A stretch of 64,000 nt of DNA from UBA8752 sp049610565 (GTDB lineage Bacteria > Bacteroidota > Bacteroidia > Flavobacteriales_D > Sanyastnellaceae): the NCBI GenBank assembly GCA_049610565.1, contig JBMYZR010000005.1, positions 4,004 to 68,003 of the forward strand. Direction: 5' to 3'. Below the pieces are notes generated by a model. The model was not told where the DNA came from. It ran no database searches and saw only the letters and a list, made by a program, of their open reading frames with translations. Made by a program: the position numbers and the translations under genes. Positions 7,315-16,176 of this stretch are shown in pieces (the stretch's first letter is position 1; each line of letters opens with the position of its first letter).

Positions 7315-8852
7315 TTGGCGACGCTCACGGCCCGGGTCTCGCGGATCACGGTGACCTTCACCTGTCCGGGATAGGTCATCTCGTTCATGATCCGCTGGGA
7401 GATGTTGAAGCTGATCTGCTCGGCCATCTCGTCGTTGACCTGGTCACTCTCGACCATGACGCGGAGCTCCCGACCCGCCTGGATGGCATAGCTCTGGGTC
7501 ACGCCGGGCTGCTCGAGTGCGATGTTCTCCAGGTCCTTGAGGCGCTGGATGTAGCTCTCCACGACCTCGCGGCGGGCACCGGGACGGGCGCCGGAAATCG
7601 CGTCACACACCTGGACAATGGGGGAGATGAGCGAGGTCATTTCAATCTCGTCGTGGTGGGCGCCGATGGCGTTGAGCACATCCGGACGCTCGCCGGCCTT
7701 CTCGGCGAGCTTCATGCCGAGGATGGCGTGCGGCAACTCGCTCTCCTCGTCGCTCACCTTGCCGATGTCGTGCAGGAGTCCGGCCCGCTTGGCGGCCTTG
7801 GTGTCGAGTCCGAGCTCGGCGGCCATGGTGGCACAGAGGTTGGCCACCTCGCGGCTGTGCTGCAGCAGGTTCTGTCCGTAGCTGGAGCGGTACTTCATCC
7901 GGCCGACCATCCGCACGAGGGCGTTGGCCATGTTGGGGATGCCGAGGTCGATGACCGTCCGCTTGCCGACCTGCAGGATCTCCTCTTCGATTTTGCGGGT
8001 GGTCTTGGCGACCACCTCTTCAATGCGGGCAGGGTGGATCCGGCCGTCGCTCACCAGCTGGTGCAGGCTCAACCGGGCGATTTCCCGGCGAACGGGGTCG
8101 AAGCAGCTGAGGATGATGGCTTCCGGGGTGTCGTCCACGATGAACTCCACGCCCGTGGCGGCCTCGAGGGCCCGGATGTTCCGGCCTTCGCGGCCGATGA
8201 TGCGGCCCTTGATGTCGTCGCTGCCGATGTTGAAGACGGACACGCTGTTCTCCACGGCGTGCTCGGTGGCGACCCGCTGGATGGTCTGGATGACGATCTT
8301 CTTGGCGTCCTGGTTGGCGCGGCTGCGGGCATCGTCGAGGATGTCCTGTACCTCTTGGGCGGCCATGGCCCGGGCGTCACCGAGGATCTGCTCCTTGAGC
8401 TCCTCCTTGGCGGCGTCGACGGACATGCCGGCCACCTCCGACAGCAGCTTGGCGGCCTGGGCCTGCGTCTTTTCCAGCTCCTTCTGCTTGGTCTCGTTGG
8501 ACTGCAGGCGGGCCTTGAGGGTTTCCTCGTCGCGCTGGAGGCGCTTGCGTCGGTCCTTCAACTGCTGGTCGTCGCGCTTCAGGTTGCGCTCGGTGTTCTT
8601 GAGTTTGTCCTCGAGGGCCTGCACTTTGGCGTTGCGGGACTTGATTTCCTTGCCGTGCTCTTCCTTGAGCTTCAGGAATTTCTCCTTGGCCTGGAGGATT
8701 TTCTTCTCCTTGATGTTCTCGCCTTTCTGCTCCGCTTCCTTGATGATGGAGGAAGCCTTGCCCTTGAGCACGCTGTTGAGGATGGCATACGCTGCGCCGC
8801 CTCCGACGACGAGTCCGGCGATGGCGCCGAGGATATAGGGGGTGGGGTCCAT
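7311..8852 (-). CDS. rny: Ribonuclease Y
   Basis: A 513-residue membrane-anchored endoribonuclease that starts bulk mRNA decay. The order is textbook: an N-terminal transmembrane segment (about residues 7-28, glycine-rich), a long charged coiled coil (about 30-200), a KH domain with the GREG loop at 220-223, and an HD domain with His332 and the His361-Asp362 pair (LLHDIGKV). The start is the ATG at 8852, 4 nt after the zapA stop. An in-frame extension upstream to 8942 would overlap zapA and precede the membrane anchor with a poorly fitting leader. It is co-transcribed with zapA and overlaps the flippase start by ATGA. Confidence 0.97.
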   Translation of the reverse strand: MDPTPYILGAIAGLVVGGGAAYAILNSVLKGKASSIIKEAEQKGENIKEKKILQAKEKFLKLKEEHGKEIKSRNAKVQALEDKLKNTERNLKRDDQQLKDRRKRLQRDEETLKARLQSNETKQKELEKTQAQAAKLLSEVAGMSVDAAKEELKEQILGDARAMAAQEVQDILDDARSRANQDAKKIVIQTIQRVATEHAVENSVSVFNIGSDDIKGRIIGREGRNIRALEAATGVEFIVDDTPEAIILSCFDPVRREIARLSLHQLVSDGRIHPARIEEVVAKTTRKIEEEILQVGKRTVIDLGIPNMANALVRMVGRMKYRSSYGQNLLQHSREVANLCATMAAELGLDTKAAKRAGLLHDIGKVSDEESELPHAILGMKLAEKAGERPDVLNAIGAHHDEIEMTSLISPIVQVCDAISGARPGARREVVESYIQRLKDLENIALEQPGVTQSYAIQAGRELRVMVESDQVNDEMAEQISFNISQRIMNEMTYPGQVKVTVIRETRAVSVAK

Positions 8853-8856
8853 GGGG

Positions 8857-9186
8857 TCAGGGGGTGTCGTCCCCTGTCTCCTCCGGTGCAATGCCCGCTT
8901 GGGCCAAGAGCGACCGCACCTCCTCGAGTCCGTCGAAGACATCGGAGGGGATGACGGGCACCTCGACCTTCTCGGTCTGGATCTCGGCCGGCGAGTCGCT
9001 CAACAGCTGGAGCGCCGCCATGGCGATGAGGTCCTGGCGGTCAGACACGCCGTAGTCGCGTTGGAAGCGCTGCACGAGCTCGTCGATCTTGCCCGCAGCC
9101 TCCCGCACGCGCATTGCCTCGCCTTCCGCCACGGTGAGCGGGTAGGTCCTTCCGGCAATGGTCACTTGGATGGAGGATTCGTTCAT
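8857..9186 (-). CDS. zapA: Cell division protein ZapA
   Basis: A 109-residue ZapA family protein that binds and bundles FtsZ filaments at the division ring. The N-terminal beta hairpin (QVTIAGRTYPLTV) is followed by an alpha segment with EAMRVREAAGKIDELVQRF and a C-terminal coiled coil, as in the family; the C-terminal 20 residues are acidic. It overlaps the upstream coiled-coil gene by ATGA (9183-9186) and is followed after 4 nt by rny. Confidence 0.9.
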   Translation of the reverse strand: MNESSIQVTIAGRTYPLTVAEGEAMRVREAAGKIDELVQRFQRDYGVSDRQDLIAMAALQLLSDSPAEIQTEKVEVPVIPSDVFDGLEEVRSLLAQAGIAPEETGDDTP

Positions 9187-9512
9187 GCGGAGAGCAGTTC
9201 AACGGCGGCCATGTCGCGGGTGTGCGGCATGAGCGCAATGCAGGCATCGATTTCTTCTACGAGGGCGCGGATGCGCTCGCCGACGACGGGGTCGGCGGAG
9301 GGAGCAGGGGTAGGTTGGGGTTGGGGTGCGGATTCGAGTTCAGCCAATCGTGCGTCCTGCTCGGTCACCCGGGTCTTCAATGCTTCGACCTGGTCCACGA
9401 GCCGGCGCTTCTCCTCAATCAGGCGGTTGCGCTCAGCGATGAGGGCGGCCGCCTTCTCCCGAATCTCTTGCAGCATGGAGCTCAAGAGCACTTGTTCCGA
9501 AGGCTGGTTCAT
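9183..9512 (-). CDS. Small coiled-coil protein upstream of zapA
   Basis: A 109-residue cytoplasmic protein. Residues about 1-60 form a heptad-rich coiled coil (QEIREKAAALIAERNRLIEE onward), followed by a proline-rich linker PQPQPTPAP and a C-terminal helix. The ATG at 9512 is chosen because it begins the coiled coil and has a perfect TAnnTTTG box (TAGATTTG, 9524-9531) 11 nt upstream; in-frame extension runs antisense through the M23 gene. The ATGA overlap with zapA and the coiled-coil nature suggest a division-ring partner similar in role to ZapB, which is inference. Confidence 0.8.
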   Translation of the reverse strand: MNQPSEQVLLSSMLQEIREKAAALIAERNRLIEEKRRLVDQVEALKTRVTEQDARLAELESAPQPQPTPAPSADPVVGERIRALVEEIDACIALMPHTRDMAAVELLSA

Positions 9513-9523
9513 ATCCACGAACT

Positions 9524-9531
9524 CAAATCTA
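9524..9531 (-). promoter_or_regulatory. Putative -7 element of the coiled coil-zapA-rny-flippase operon
   Basis: TAGATTTG on the minus strand is a perfect match to TAnnTTTG and ends 11 nt before the ATG at 9512. Confidence 0.5.
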
Positions 9532-9564
9532 CGGCTCAGGGGACGGGGGCTGAAGGCCGGAGGG

Positions 9565-9571
9565 TAATTTG
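9565..9571 (+). promoter_or_regulatory. Putative -7 element of the M23 peptidase gene
   Basis: TAATTTG, the consensus with one base fewer in the spacer, ends 5 nt before the ATG at 9577. It is divergent from the element at 9524-9531. Confidence 0.4.
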
Positions 9572-9576
9572 CGAAC

Positions 9577-11241
9577 ATGAGACGGGGTATGAACGCAATT
9601 CGCGCCGGAATTCGGCGGTGGTGGATGGCTGTGGTGATGGGGTGGATGATCTGCACGCCCCTGCTCGCGCAGGACACATTGCATTCGCCCCTGTCCATTC
9701 CCCTGCGGTTCAGCGGCAACTTCGGGGAAATCCGGACCGGCCATTTCCACACCGGCATGGACATCCGGACCGGCGGGGTGGAGGGGGTGCCCGTCCTCGC
9801 GGCCCAGACCGGCCGCATCAGCCGGGTCAAGGTGTCCGATTCGGGCTATGGCCTGGCGCTCTACCTCGACGGGCGCGGCCTGACCACCGTGTACGCGCAC
9901 CTGTCCCGGTTCCATCCCGACATCGAGGCGTGGCTGAAGACAACACAGTACGCCGCCGAGTCCTGGGCGTTCGATGGCGCGCCGGGGGAGACATTCGGCT
10001 TCGAGGCGGGCGACACGATCGGGTGGAGCGGCAATTCTGGCCGGAGTTTCGGCCCCCACCTGCATTTCGAGGTGCGGGACCAACGCACGCAGTGGCCGAT
10101 CAATCCACTGCGGTGGACGCTGGTCGGGGAGGGGGTGACGGAAGATGACGTCCCGCCGGAATTCCGCGGGGTCTGGGTCCTGCCCGCCGGCGACTGCGAA
10201 ATCGAAGGGGCGCGGGACCGGTTCCGGTGGAGCCCGGCCTATGGGGAGTCCGTCCGGGTGGCGGGGCCATTCCACCTCGGTGTGGAGGCGTTCGACCGGC
10301 TCGACGGAGAGCCGTTCACCCACGGCCCTCACGGCATCGACGTCTTCCTCGACGACAGCCTCATCCACCGCCACCGGATGGACACGCTGGATTTCTCCAC
10401 CAACAAGGACGTCTCGGCCCACATCGACATTGCCGCCTGGCAGGACCGGCGGACCCGCGTCCACCGGCTGCACCGGCTGCCCGGCAACCGGCTGGACATT
10501 TACCAGAAAACGGGCGACATGACCCCGCTGGAGGTGGCGCCGGGGGACACGGCCCAACTCCGGGTCGTCGTGATGGACCTGCCGGGCAACGTGTCCACAG
10601 CAGAGGTGCAGCTCATCGGCGACAGCCTCCACCTGGCCGCCGACACGGCAGAGTTCTCCCTGCTCGACCACCGGCGTCGGCACCGGTTGACCGAGGGCCG
10701 CATGGGCATCGAGCTGCCCCCGGGCGCCCTGTATGGGGATGCGGCCATTGCGCTGGTGGACGATTCGTCCGGCACGTTTTCGGTGGTGTCGGAAGCGAGG
10801 CTGACGCGGTCGGCCTACCAGATCACGGTGCCGGTCCCCGAAGCGTGGAAAGGAACGGGAGAGCCCATGGTGCTGTGCGGCATGGACGAGGACGGCGAGG
10901 TGGACGGGACGTGGGTGGCCGACGAGCGCGGCGGCATGATCGGCGCCAAGGTCAAGCAGTTCGGCGCCTTCGAGGTTCGGCCGGACAGTGTGGCCCCCGT
11001 GCTCGGGTCGCCTCGCCTCGTGGACGGCGCACTTCGGCTCACCGTCGAGGATGACCTCTCCGGCATCGACCGCTGGGAGGGACGCTGCAACGGGCAGTGG
11101 ATGCGCTTCGGCTGGGAAAAGGGGGAGCTCGTCCACCCGGTCGCAGACGGCATCCTGACGGACGGTGCGGAGATCAAGGTCTGGGCCGTCGACGAAGTCG
11201 GCAACCTCGGGCACCGGGAATTCACATGGCCCCTGAAGTGA
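9577..11241 (+). CDS. M23 family metallopeptidase (LytM/peptidoglycan endopeptidase)
   Basis: A 554-residue exported protein with a signal peptide or N-terminal anchor (hydrophobic about residues 15-31, ending LLAQ). The M23 domain is at about residues 40-180, with zinc ligands His58 and Asp62 in HFHTGMDI and His161/His163 in HLHFEVR, plus His108 in VYAHL. Such enzymes cut peptide cross-bridges of murein. About 370 residues follow with beta-rich character and no motif I can name. An internal ATG at 9589 is an alternative start. It is convergent with the DUF5916 gene, with 34 bp between stops. Confidence 0.9.
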   Translation: MRRGMNAIRAGIRRWWMAVVMGWMICTPLLAQDTLHSPLSIPLRFSGNFGEIRTGHFHTGMDIRTGGVEGVPVLAAQTGRISRVKVSDSGYGLALYLDGRGLTTVYAHLSRFHPDIEAWLKTTQYAAESWAFDGAPGETFGFEAGDTIGWSGNSGRSFGPHLHFEVRDQRTQWPINPLRWTLVGEGVTEDDVPPEFRGVWVLPAGDCEIEGARDRFRWSPAYGESVRVAGPFHLGVEAFDRLDGEPFTHGPHGIDVFLDDSLIHRHRMDTLDFSTNKDVSAHIDIAAWQDRRTRVHRLHRLPGNRLDIYQKTGDMTPLEVAPGDTAQLRVVVMDLPGNVSTAEVQLIGDSLHLAADTAEFSLLDHRRRHRLTEGRMGIELPPGALYGDAAIALVDDSSGTFSVVSEARLTRSAYQITVPVPEAWKGTGEPMVLCGMDEDGEVDGTWVADERGGMIGAKVKQFGAFEVRPDSVAPVLGSPRLVDGALRLTVEDDLSGIDRWEGRCNGQWMRFGWEKGELVHPVADGILTDGAEIKVWAVDEVGNLGHREFTWPLK

Positions 11242-11275
11242 TGCGCCGAGTCTGACGCTTGGAGGTCAGCGCTGG

Positions 11276-13687
11276 TCAGCGGCGGCCGGTGAGGTCGGCG
11301 TAATCGAGGAAGTAGATGGCCTTGAAGGAGAAGCTGTTCCGGTGGGGCACCCGGAGGACGTCTTCGAGGTTGTCTGCATAGGTGTCGGGCAACAGGTCGC
11401 CCTGGCTCTCCAGCAGGTTCTTCCACACCACCGACAATTCGCTGCCGGGCGCGAAAATCCAGCGGAACACGCAGTCGATGGACCAGGCGTTGTAGCTGAT
11501 GTCGTAGGGTGAGGTGCCCTCGTCGGTCAAGGTGACCTCATGGGTTGGGCCGAGCAGTCCATCGTCCTCGAGCCAATAGAAGCTGCCGTTCTCCACCCGG
11601 CTCCAGTAATGGCGCAGGCGGAAGGTGATGCCCTTGCGGTTGTCGAGGACATAGCTGGCGTTGAGGACGTGGGTGCGCGAGTAGTTGTTGCGCTTGGCCC
11701 ACAGGCTGCGCGTCTCCTCCAACAGCGTGCCGTCCGGCAGTTCGTCGACCAGGCCCGACCACCCGCGCTCGTTGAATTTGTCCTGGTGGCTGTAGACGTG
11801 GCTGATCCGGAAATGGTCGTTGGGCCGCCAGATGGGCTCGATGCGGAAGTTCCGCTCCTTCCAATCCGGATAGAGGACCCCGCCGGCATTCCACGTGCCG
11901 ATGTCAATGGCGAACTCCCGCCGGTAGTCCGTGCTCATGAAGGCGTCCCAGGACCACCATTTCGGCACCCGCCAGAACCGGCCTTCGAGCCGCGGCGCGA
12001 AGTAGTCCCGCCCGTCGTAGGGCATCGCCGTGGCGCCGAACTTGATGAAGTCGAAGCTGGCCAGGAACAGCCGCCACTCGAGGTCATAGGTCTGGCTGAC
12101 GAAGGAGCGCGGGGTGTGGAGCATTTCCCGGTTCACCTCCAGTTCCCAGGACATCCGATTGAATCCGAGGCCCAGCACCTCAAAGGGGGTCTGGATGCGG
12201 TACTCGATGTTGGCGTATTCCGCGACGGCGTTGGGCGCCTGCAGGAAAGCGACCGCGTTGGGATCGTACTCCGGCGTCTCCACGTAATGCCCCACCGACC
12301 ACCGCAGGCGCCCCTTGAGGCGGCTCACTTCCATGCCCCACGTGTGGCCTTCTCCCGATCCGTCGATGGATTCGGAGTGGCGGTTCAGTCCGCCTTGCCC
12401 TTTCAAGGACCAACGCTGTAAAGAGTCCCGCACCTGAAAGGCGGCACTGCCGACCCAGTCGTCCGCGCGCCCATCGCCCCGGATGACCTGCCCACTTTGC
12501 ACCGACACGTAGCCGTTGTTGGGCAGGTTCTGGTCGACCACCGCCACCGAGAAGTCCGTCAGGGAGCCATTGCCATCCCGGGACACTGCATTGAGCAAAC
12601 CCAATCCGGTCCCGCCTTGCGTCCGGCCCGTCACCTTGGAGGCGTTGAGGAGCTGCTCCCCGTCGCCGACCCGCCGGCTGTAGAAGGTGCCGGTCTTGTT
12701 GAACAGCTCGGTGCCCTCGGTGAAGAATTGCCGGTTCTCATTGAACCGGACCTCGTATGGGCTCAGGTTCAGCACCAGATTGTCGGCCACGACCTGGCCG
12801 AAGTCCGGCACCAGCGTCATGTCAAACGTGAAGGCGTCACCGATGCCCACCTTCATGTCGAGGCCGCCGTTCACGCGGGTCACCGATTCCGAGCCCTCGG
12901 TGTCGAGGTAGGCGCTGGCATAGGGATAAAGGCTGAATCGCGGGGGAGGGCTGATGCCCTGGATGCCGGTGAGCAAACCGCCTTGGTTCATCAGGCCTTC
13001 CTGGTTGGGGTCCATCGCGCGCCACACGTAATCGGACCGGTAGCGGCGGATGTACCGGTAGAAGTTCATCCCCCAATTCTGCGGGGCATCGCCGGAGTCG
13101 TTGAAGCGGAAGACCGACCAGGGCAAGGCGAACTCCGCGACCCAGCCGCGGTCGTCAATCCGGCACTCGGCCTGCCACACGGCGTTCCAGCTGCCGTCGG
13201 CCCCGTCGTTCGACAGGAGCTCGTCCGATTGGACGCCGTCCGGGGTGACCGAGAAGCGCACGCCGTTGACGCCGTCGTCGAAGCAATTGAACCAGATGCC
13301 GAAGACGTCCGTGTTGCCATCGCCGTCCCGCTGGATCAACTGGTGGAGAATGCTGTCGGGGGCGGTGTCCCACATGCGGGCACCGACGTAAAGGGCCCGG
13401 TCGTCGTAGGCGAAGCGAACCTCCGTCTCCTGCTTGGGCATCGCGAAAGGGACCGGCCTCAATTCGCGGAATTGGGTCTCGGGCGCGATGGCTTCCCAGC
13501 CGGCGTCGTCCAGCTTGCCGTCAATCTCGATGGATCCGAATTCCACGCGGATGGCCTCGGCCTCCGGTTTCCGGGGAAGCCCTTCCGGCCACGTCTGGGC
13601 TGTCGTCGGCTGTGGGGCACAGAAGAACAGGGCGAGCAGGATGAACCCCGCGCAACGCGCATCGAAAATGGAGGACGGGAGGTTCAT
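11276..13687 (-). CDS. DUF5916 outer-membrane-type protein with CBM9-like N-terminal domain
   Basis: An 803-residue exported protein with a signal peptide ending near residue 30 (TTAQ). Residues about 45-230 resemble the family-9 carbohydrate-binding fold (IEIDGKLDDAGWEAIAPETQF, VRFAYDDRALYVGARMWD). The rest (about 240-803) is the DUF5916 region, predicted beta-barrel-like with many aromatic alternating strands, e.g. the RFNENRQFFTEGTELFN segment. The family is widespread in Bacteroidota, likely outer-membrane, without a proven function. It is a single-gene unit with a perfect TAATTTTG box (13695-13702) 7 nt before its ATG. Confidence 0.88.
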   Translation of the reverse strand: MNLPSSIFDARCAGFILLALFFCAPQPTTAQTWPEGLPRKPEAEAIRVEFGSIEIDGKLDDAGWEAIAPETQFRELRPVPFAMPKQETEVRFAYDDRALYVGARMWDTAPDSILHQLIQRDGDGNTDVFGIWFNCFDDGVNGVRFSVTPDGVQSDELLSNDGADGSWNAVWQAECRIDDRGWVAEFALPWSVFRFNDSGDAPQNWGMNFYRYIRRYRSDYVWRAMDPNQEGLMNQGGLLTGIQGISPPPRFSLYPYASAYLDTEGSESVTRVNGGLDMKVGIGDAFTFDMTLVPDFGQVVADNLVLNLSPYEVRFNENRQFFTEGTELFNKTGTFYSRRVGDGEQLLNASKVTGRTQGGTGLGLLNAVSRDGNGSLTDFSVAVVDQNLPNNGYVSVQSGQVIRGDGRADDWVGSAAFQVRDSLQRWSLKGQGGLNRHSESIDGSGEGHTWGMEVSRLKGRLRWSVGHYVETPEYDPNAVAFLQAPNAVAEYANIEYRIQTPFEVLGLGFNRMSWELEVNREMLHTPRSFVSQTYDLEWRLFLASFDFIKFGATAMPYDGRDYFAPRLEGRFWRVPKWWSWDAFMSTDYRREFAIDIGTWNAGGVLYPDWKERNFRIEPIWRPNDHFRISHVYSHQDKFNERGWSGLVDELPDGTLLEETRSLWAKRNNYSRTHVLNASYVLDNRKGITFRLRHYWSRVENGSFYWLEDDGLLGPTHEVTLTDEGTSPYDISYNAWSIDCVFRWIFAPGSELSVVWKNLLESQGDLLPDTYADNLEDVLRVPHRNSFSFKAIYFLDYADLTGRR

Positions 13688-13694
13688 CGGCCGG

Positions 13695-13702
13695 CAAAAT
13701 TA
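13695..13702 (-). promoter_or_regulatory. Putative -7 element of the DUF5916 gene
   Basis: TAATTTTG on the minus strand matches TAnnTTTG perfectly and ends 7 nt before the ATG at 13687, inside the 40-bp gap after mltG. Confidence 0.5.
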
Positions 13703-13727
13703 CACCGCAGCAGGCCGTTGTGTTCGG

Positions 13728-14756
13728 TCACCGGTAGACGCCCTGCCGGTCGAGGGCCCTCCGGTAGCGGCGCGCATTGCGCTCGTGTTCCCGGTTGGTC
13801 TTGGCAAAGGCGTGGTAGCCGCTGAAGTCCTCCCGGGCGCACATGAAGATGAAGTCGTGCTCCTCGGCGTCCAGCACGGACTGGAGATAGGCGGGCTCCG
13901 GAAAGTTGATGGGGCCCGGAGGCAAGCCGGCATGCCGGTAGGTGTTGTAGGGGCTGTCGATTTCCCGGTGCACGTTCAGCACCCGGCGGATGGTGGGGTC
14001 GCCCAAGGCGTGGATGAGGGTCGGGTCGGCCTGCAGCCGCATGCCGCGGTCCAACCGGTTGAGATAGAGTCCCGCCACGGTGGGGGCCTCGTCCATCTTG
14101 CTCGTCTCGGCCTTGACGATGGAGGCGAGGATTCCGACTTCGGTCGGGGTCAGGCCAATGGACTCCGCCTTGGACCGGCGATCCTCCGTCCACCAGCGCT
14201 TCCATTCCTCGGACATGCGCCCGACGAAATCCGCAGCGGACAGGTCGTACCACACTTCGTAGGTGTTCGGGATGAAGCGGGTGCGCAGGGCCTCCACGTC
14301 CGTACCCAGTCGAGCGGCCAGAAGTGGATCCTGACAGGCGCGCACCAGGTCCTCCGGATCGAAGGCCACCTGGGTCGCCACGGCGTCCGCCAGGTCCTCC
14401 ACGGAGCGTCCGCCGATGAACCGGACGCGGACCGCTTCCTTGGAGCCCGACATCAGCAGCCGGGCCAGGGAGCGGTTGTCGAGGCCGTCCGGGATGAGGT
14501 AGCGTCCCCCCTTGAGGGTGCCGGGTTCGGTCCAGCCCCGCCAGGACAGGTAGCGCCGAAGGGAACCGGGACGCTCGATGCGGTCCTCCCGGTCCAATCG
14601 GGCCACGACGCTGTCCACCGGCATTCCGGGGTCCACGATGAACCGGCCTTCCTGCGCCACGGTGTTGGGGCCCAGGGCGGTCCGGGCGACGAAGGCGACA
14701 GCCCCGGAGGCCAGCACCGCGGCGGCAGTCAGGAGGAAGGCGCGTCGGGGACTCAT
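13728..14756 (-). CDS. mltG: Endolytic murein transglycosylase MltG
   Basis: A 342-residue YceG-like protein that cleaves nascent glycan strands and so ends their polymerisation at the inner membrane. The N-terminal hydrophobic anchor is at about residues 6-26. The catalytic glutamate is Glu217 in ILASIVKAETSK, followed by the family's VAGLYLNRL, MRLQADPT and SPYNTYRHAGLPPGPI motifs. Length is normal. The start overlaps the stop of the GNAT gene by ATGA (14753-14756), so the two are co-expressed. Confidence 0.95.
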   Translation of the reverse strand: MSPRRAFLLTAAAVLASGAVAFVARTALGPNTVAQEGRFIVDPGMPVDSVVARLDREDRIERPGSLRRYLSWRGWTEPGTLKGGRYLIPDGLDNRSLARLLMSGSKEAVRVRFIGGRSVEDLADAVATQVAFDPEDLVRACQDPLLAARLGTDVEALRTRFIPNTYEVWYDLSAADFVGRMSEEWKRWWTEDRRSKAESIGLTPTEVGILASIVKAETSKMDEAPTVAGLYLNRLDRGMRLQADPTLIHALGDPTIRRVLNVHREIDSPYNTYRHAGLPPGPINFPEPAYLQSVLDAEEHDFIFMCAREDFSGYHAFAKTNREHERNARRYRRALDRQGVYR

Positions 14757-15289
14757 GGGCTGGTCGAGAGCAGGCGTTGAAACAGGATGAGGTCCTTCCA
14801 GCCGTCCGACGTCCGCGTCCAGTCCGCATAGCGGCCGACCCGCTCGAACCCGGCGCCGTCGAAGAGGGCCAGGCTGCCCGCGTGGTCGGCGTGGACTTCG
14901 GCGTGCACCGACCGGAGCAGGAGGGCGAGTTCGGCATGGCGGAGCGCGATCTCCAGCGCCCGCCGGGCAATGCCTCGGTCCCGGGCGTCGGGGGAAACGA
15001 GGATGCCGATTCCGGCCCGCAGGTCACGGGCATGGAAGTCGTAGAGGTCCACCGCGCCCACGACCTCCCCGTCGTCCTCGATGATCCACCGGAGTTGCCC
15101 GGCCGTGTAGAGGTCCTGGTGCCCGCGGCACAGCGCATCGAGTGCAGCGCGGGAATAGGGGGCGGATGTGCCGGTCACCGACCAGTGCTCCGGTTCGTTT
15201 TCCCAATCGAGGACCTGATCGATGTCCGTGGGCTCGAGCGCACGAAGCCGAGTGGGGCCATTGAGGAGCAGGTCGGAAGGGAGCGCCAT
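14753..15289 (-). CDS. GNAT family N-acetyltransferase
   Basis: A 178-residue GNAT protein of the RimJ/SpeG-like type. It opens with a typical LRALEPTDIDQVLDWENEPEH segment; the acetyl-CoA pyrophosphate-binding loop is at about residues 98-112 (SPDARDRGIARRALE, a relaxed Q/RxxGxG/A). Overall it resembles spermidine or ribosomal-protein acetyltransferases, but the substrate is not deducible. The ATG at 15289 has TATTTTCG (15297-15304) 7 nt upstream. It overlaps mltG by ATGA, the reason to think both are made together. Confidence 0.85.
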   Translation of the reverse strand: MALPSDLLLNGPTRLRALEPTDIDQVLDWENEPEHWSVTGTSAPYSRAALDALCRGHQDLYTAGQLRWIIEDDGEVVGAVDLYDFHARDLRAGIGILVSPDARDRGIARRALEIALRHAELALLLRSVHAEVHADHAGSLALFDGAGFERVGRYADWTRTSDGWKDLILFQRLLSTSP

Positions 15290-15296
15290 GTACGGT

Positions 15297-15304
15297 CGAA
15301 AATA
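15297..15304 (-). promoter_or_regulatory. Putative -7 element of the GNAT-mltG operon
   Basis: TATTTTCG on the minus strand matches TAnnTTTG at five of the six fixed positions and ends 7 nt before the ATG at 15289. Confidence 0.45.
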
Positions 15305-15352
15305 GGTGGACAAAGTGGGTTGGGAATCGCCCTCTTCCTCGGGGTGTCCGGT

Positions 15353-15360
15353 TAATTTTG
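15353..15360 (+). promoter_or_regulatory. Putative -7 element of the export lipoprotein operon
   Basis: TAATTTTG matches TAnnTTTG perfectly and ends only 4 nt before the ATG at 15365, so transcription should begin at or next to the start codon. It is divergent from the GNAT promoter 50 bp away. Confidence 0.55.
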
Positions 15361-15364
15361 AACC

Positions 15365-16174
15365 ATGCCGAACTCCATGAAGCGTCTGCTGCCTGTTCTT
15401 CTCGTGTTGTCCACCCTCGGATGGACGGGGTGCACGATCAACCGGAACATCATGTTCCGGACCCCCTCGGATTTCGCATTTGACCCGTTCAACCCGATCA
15501 GCGACGTCAACTACCGCATCGCGCCCAACGACCTCATCAGCTTCCAGCTCTACGCCAACAAGGGCGAGCGTCTGCTCTCCATGACCGCGGGCACCACGGC
15601 CGGCGGGGTCAACGGACAGGGCGGCAACATGCAGATGATGAACCAGAACAACCGGTTCGTCTACGAGGTCCGGCCGGACGGGACGGTGGAGCTGCCCGAG
15701 TTGGGACCGGTCCAGCTCAGCGGCCTCAACATCGACGAGGCGGAGACCAAGCTCGAGAAGGCGTACAGCGAGAACTACAAGGACCCGCTGGCCCTCATCG
15801 AAGTGACCAACCAGCGCGTGCTGGTCTTTCCCGGCGAGGCCGGGGTGGCTTCCGTGGTCTCCCTCACCAACCCCAACACGAGCCTCCTCGAGGTGCTCGC
15901 CCTGAGCGGGGGCATCCGGGGGCGGGGTGACGCCCGCAATGTCAAGCTGATCCGCCGTGGCGAGCGCCGCCCGACCATCCACCAGTTCGACCTGTCCACC
16001 ATCGATGGGCTTCAATACGCCAACACCACGGTGCAGGCGGGCGACATCGTCTACGTCGAGCCCCTTCCGCAGTACGCCAGCGAGGTGCTGGCGGACATTG
16101 CACCGGTCTTGAGTCTCCTGGGCACGATCAGCAGTTTCATCGCGCTCATCAGCGTGGTGTCCGGCAACAATTGA
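15365..16174 (+). CDS. Polysaccharide export lipoprotein (OPX/Wza-like)
   Basis: A 269-residue outer-membrane polysaccharide export family protein. The signal peptide ends at Cys23 (GWTGC), a plausible lipid attachment site though Trp at -3 departs from the lipobox. The Poly_export domain is at about residues 50-145 (YRIAPNDLISFQLY, then VRPDGTVELPELGPVQLSGL), followed by an SLBB-like region with VLVFPGEAG and LLEVLALSGGI. A hydrophobic C-terminal stretch (about 240-268) may be a membrane helix. Export lipoproteins usually pair with a Wzc-like kinase; none follows here, only rfbC 2 bp downstream. In-frame ATG codons at 15365 and 15377 are both possible starts. Confidence 0.88.
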   Translation: MPNSMKRLLPVLLVLSTLGWTGCTINRNIMFRTPSDFAFDPFNPISDVNYRIAPNDLISFQLYANKGERLLSMTAGTTAGGVNGQGGNMQMMNQNNRFVYEVRPDGTVELPELGPVQLSGLNIDEAETKLEKAYSENYKDPLALIEVTNQRVLVFPGEAGVASVVSLTNPNTSLLEVLALSGGIRGRGDARNVKLIRRGERRPTIHQFDLSTIDGLQYANTTVQAGDIVYVEPLPQYASEVLADIAPVLSLLGTISSFIALISVVSGNN

Positions 16175-16176
16175 GC

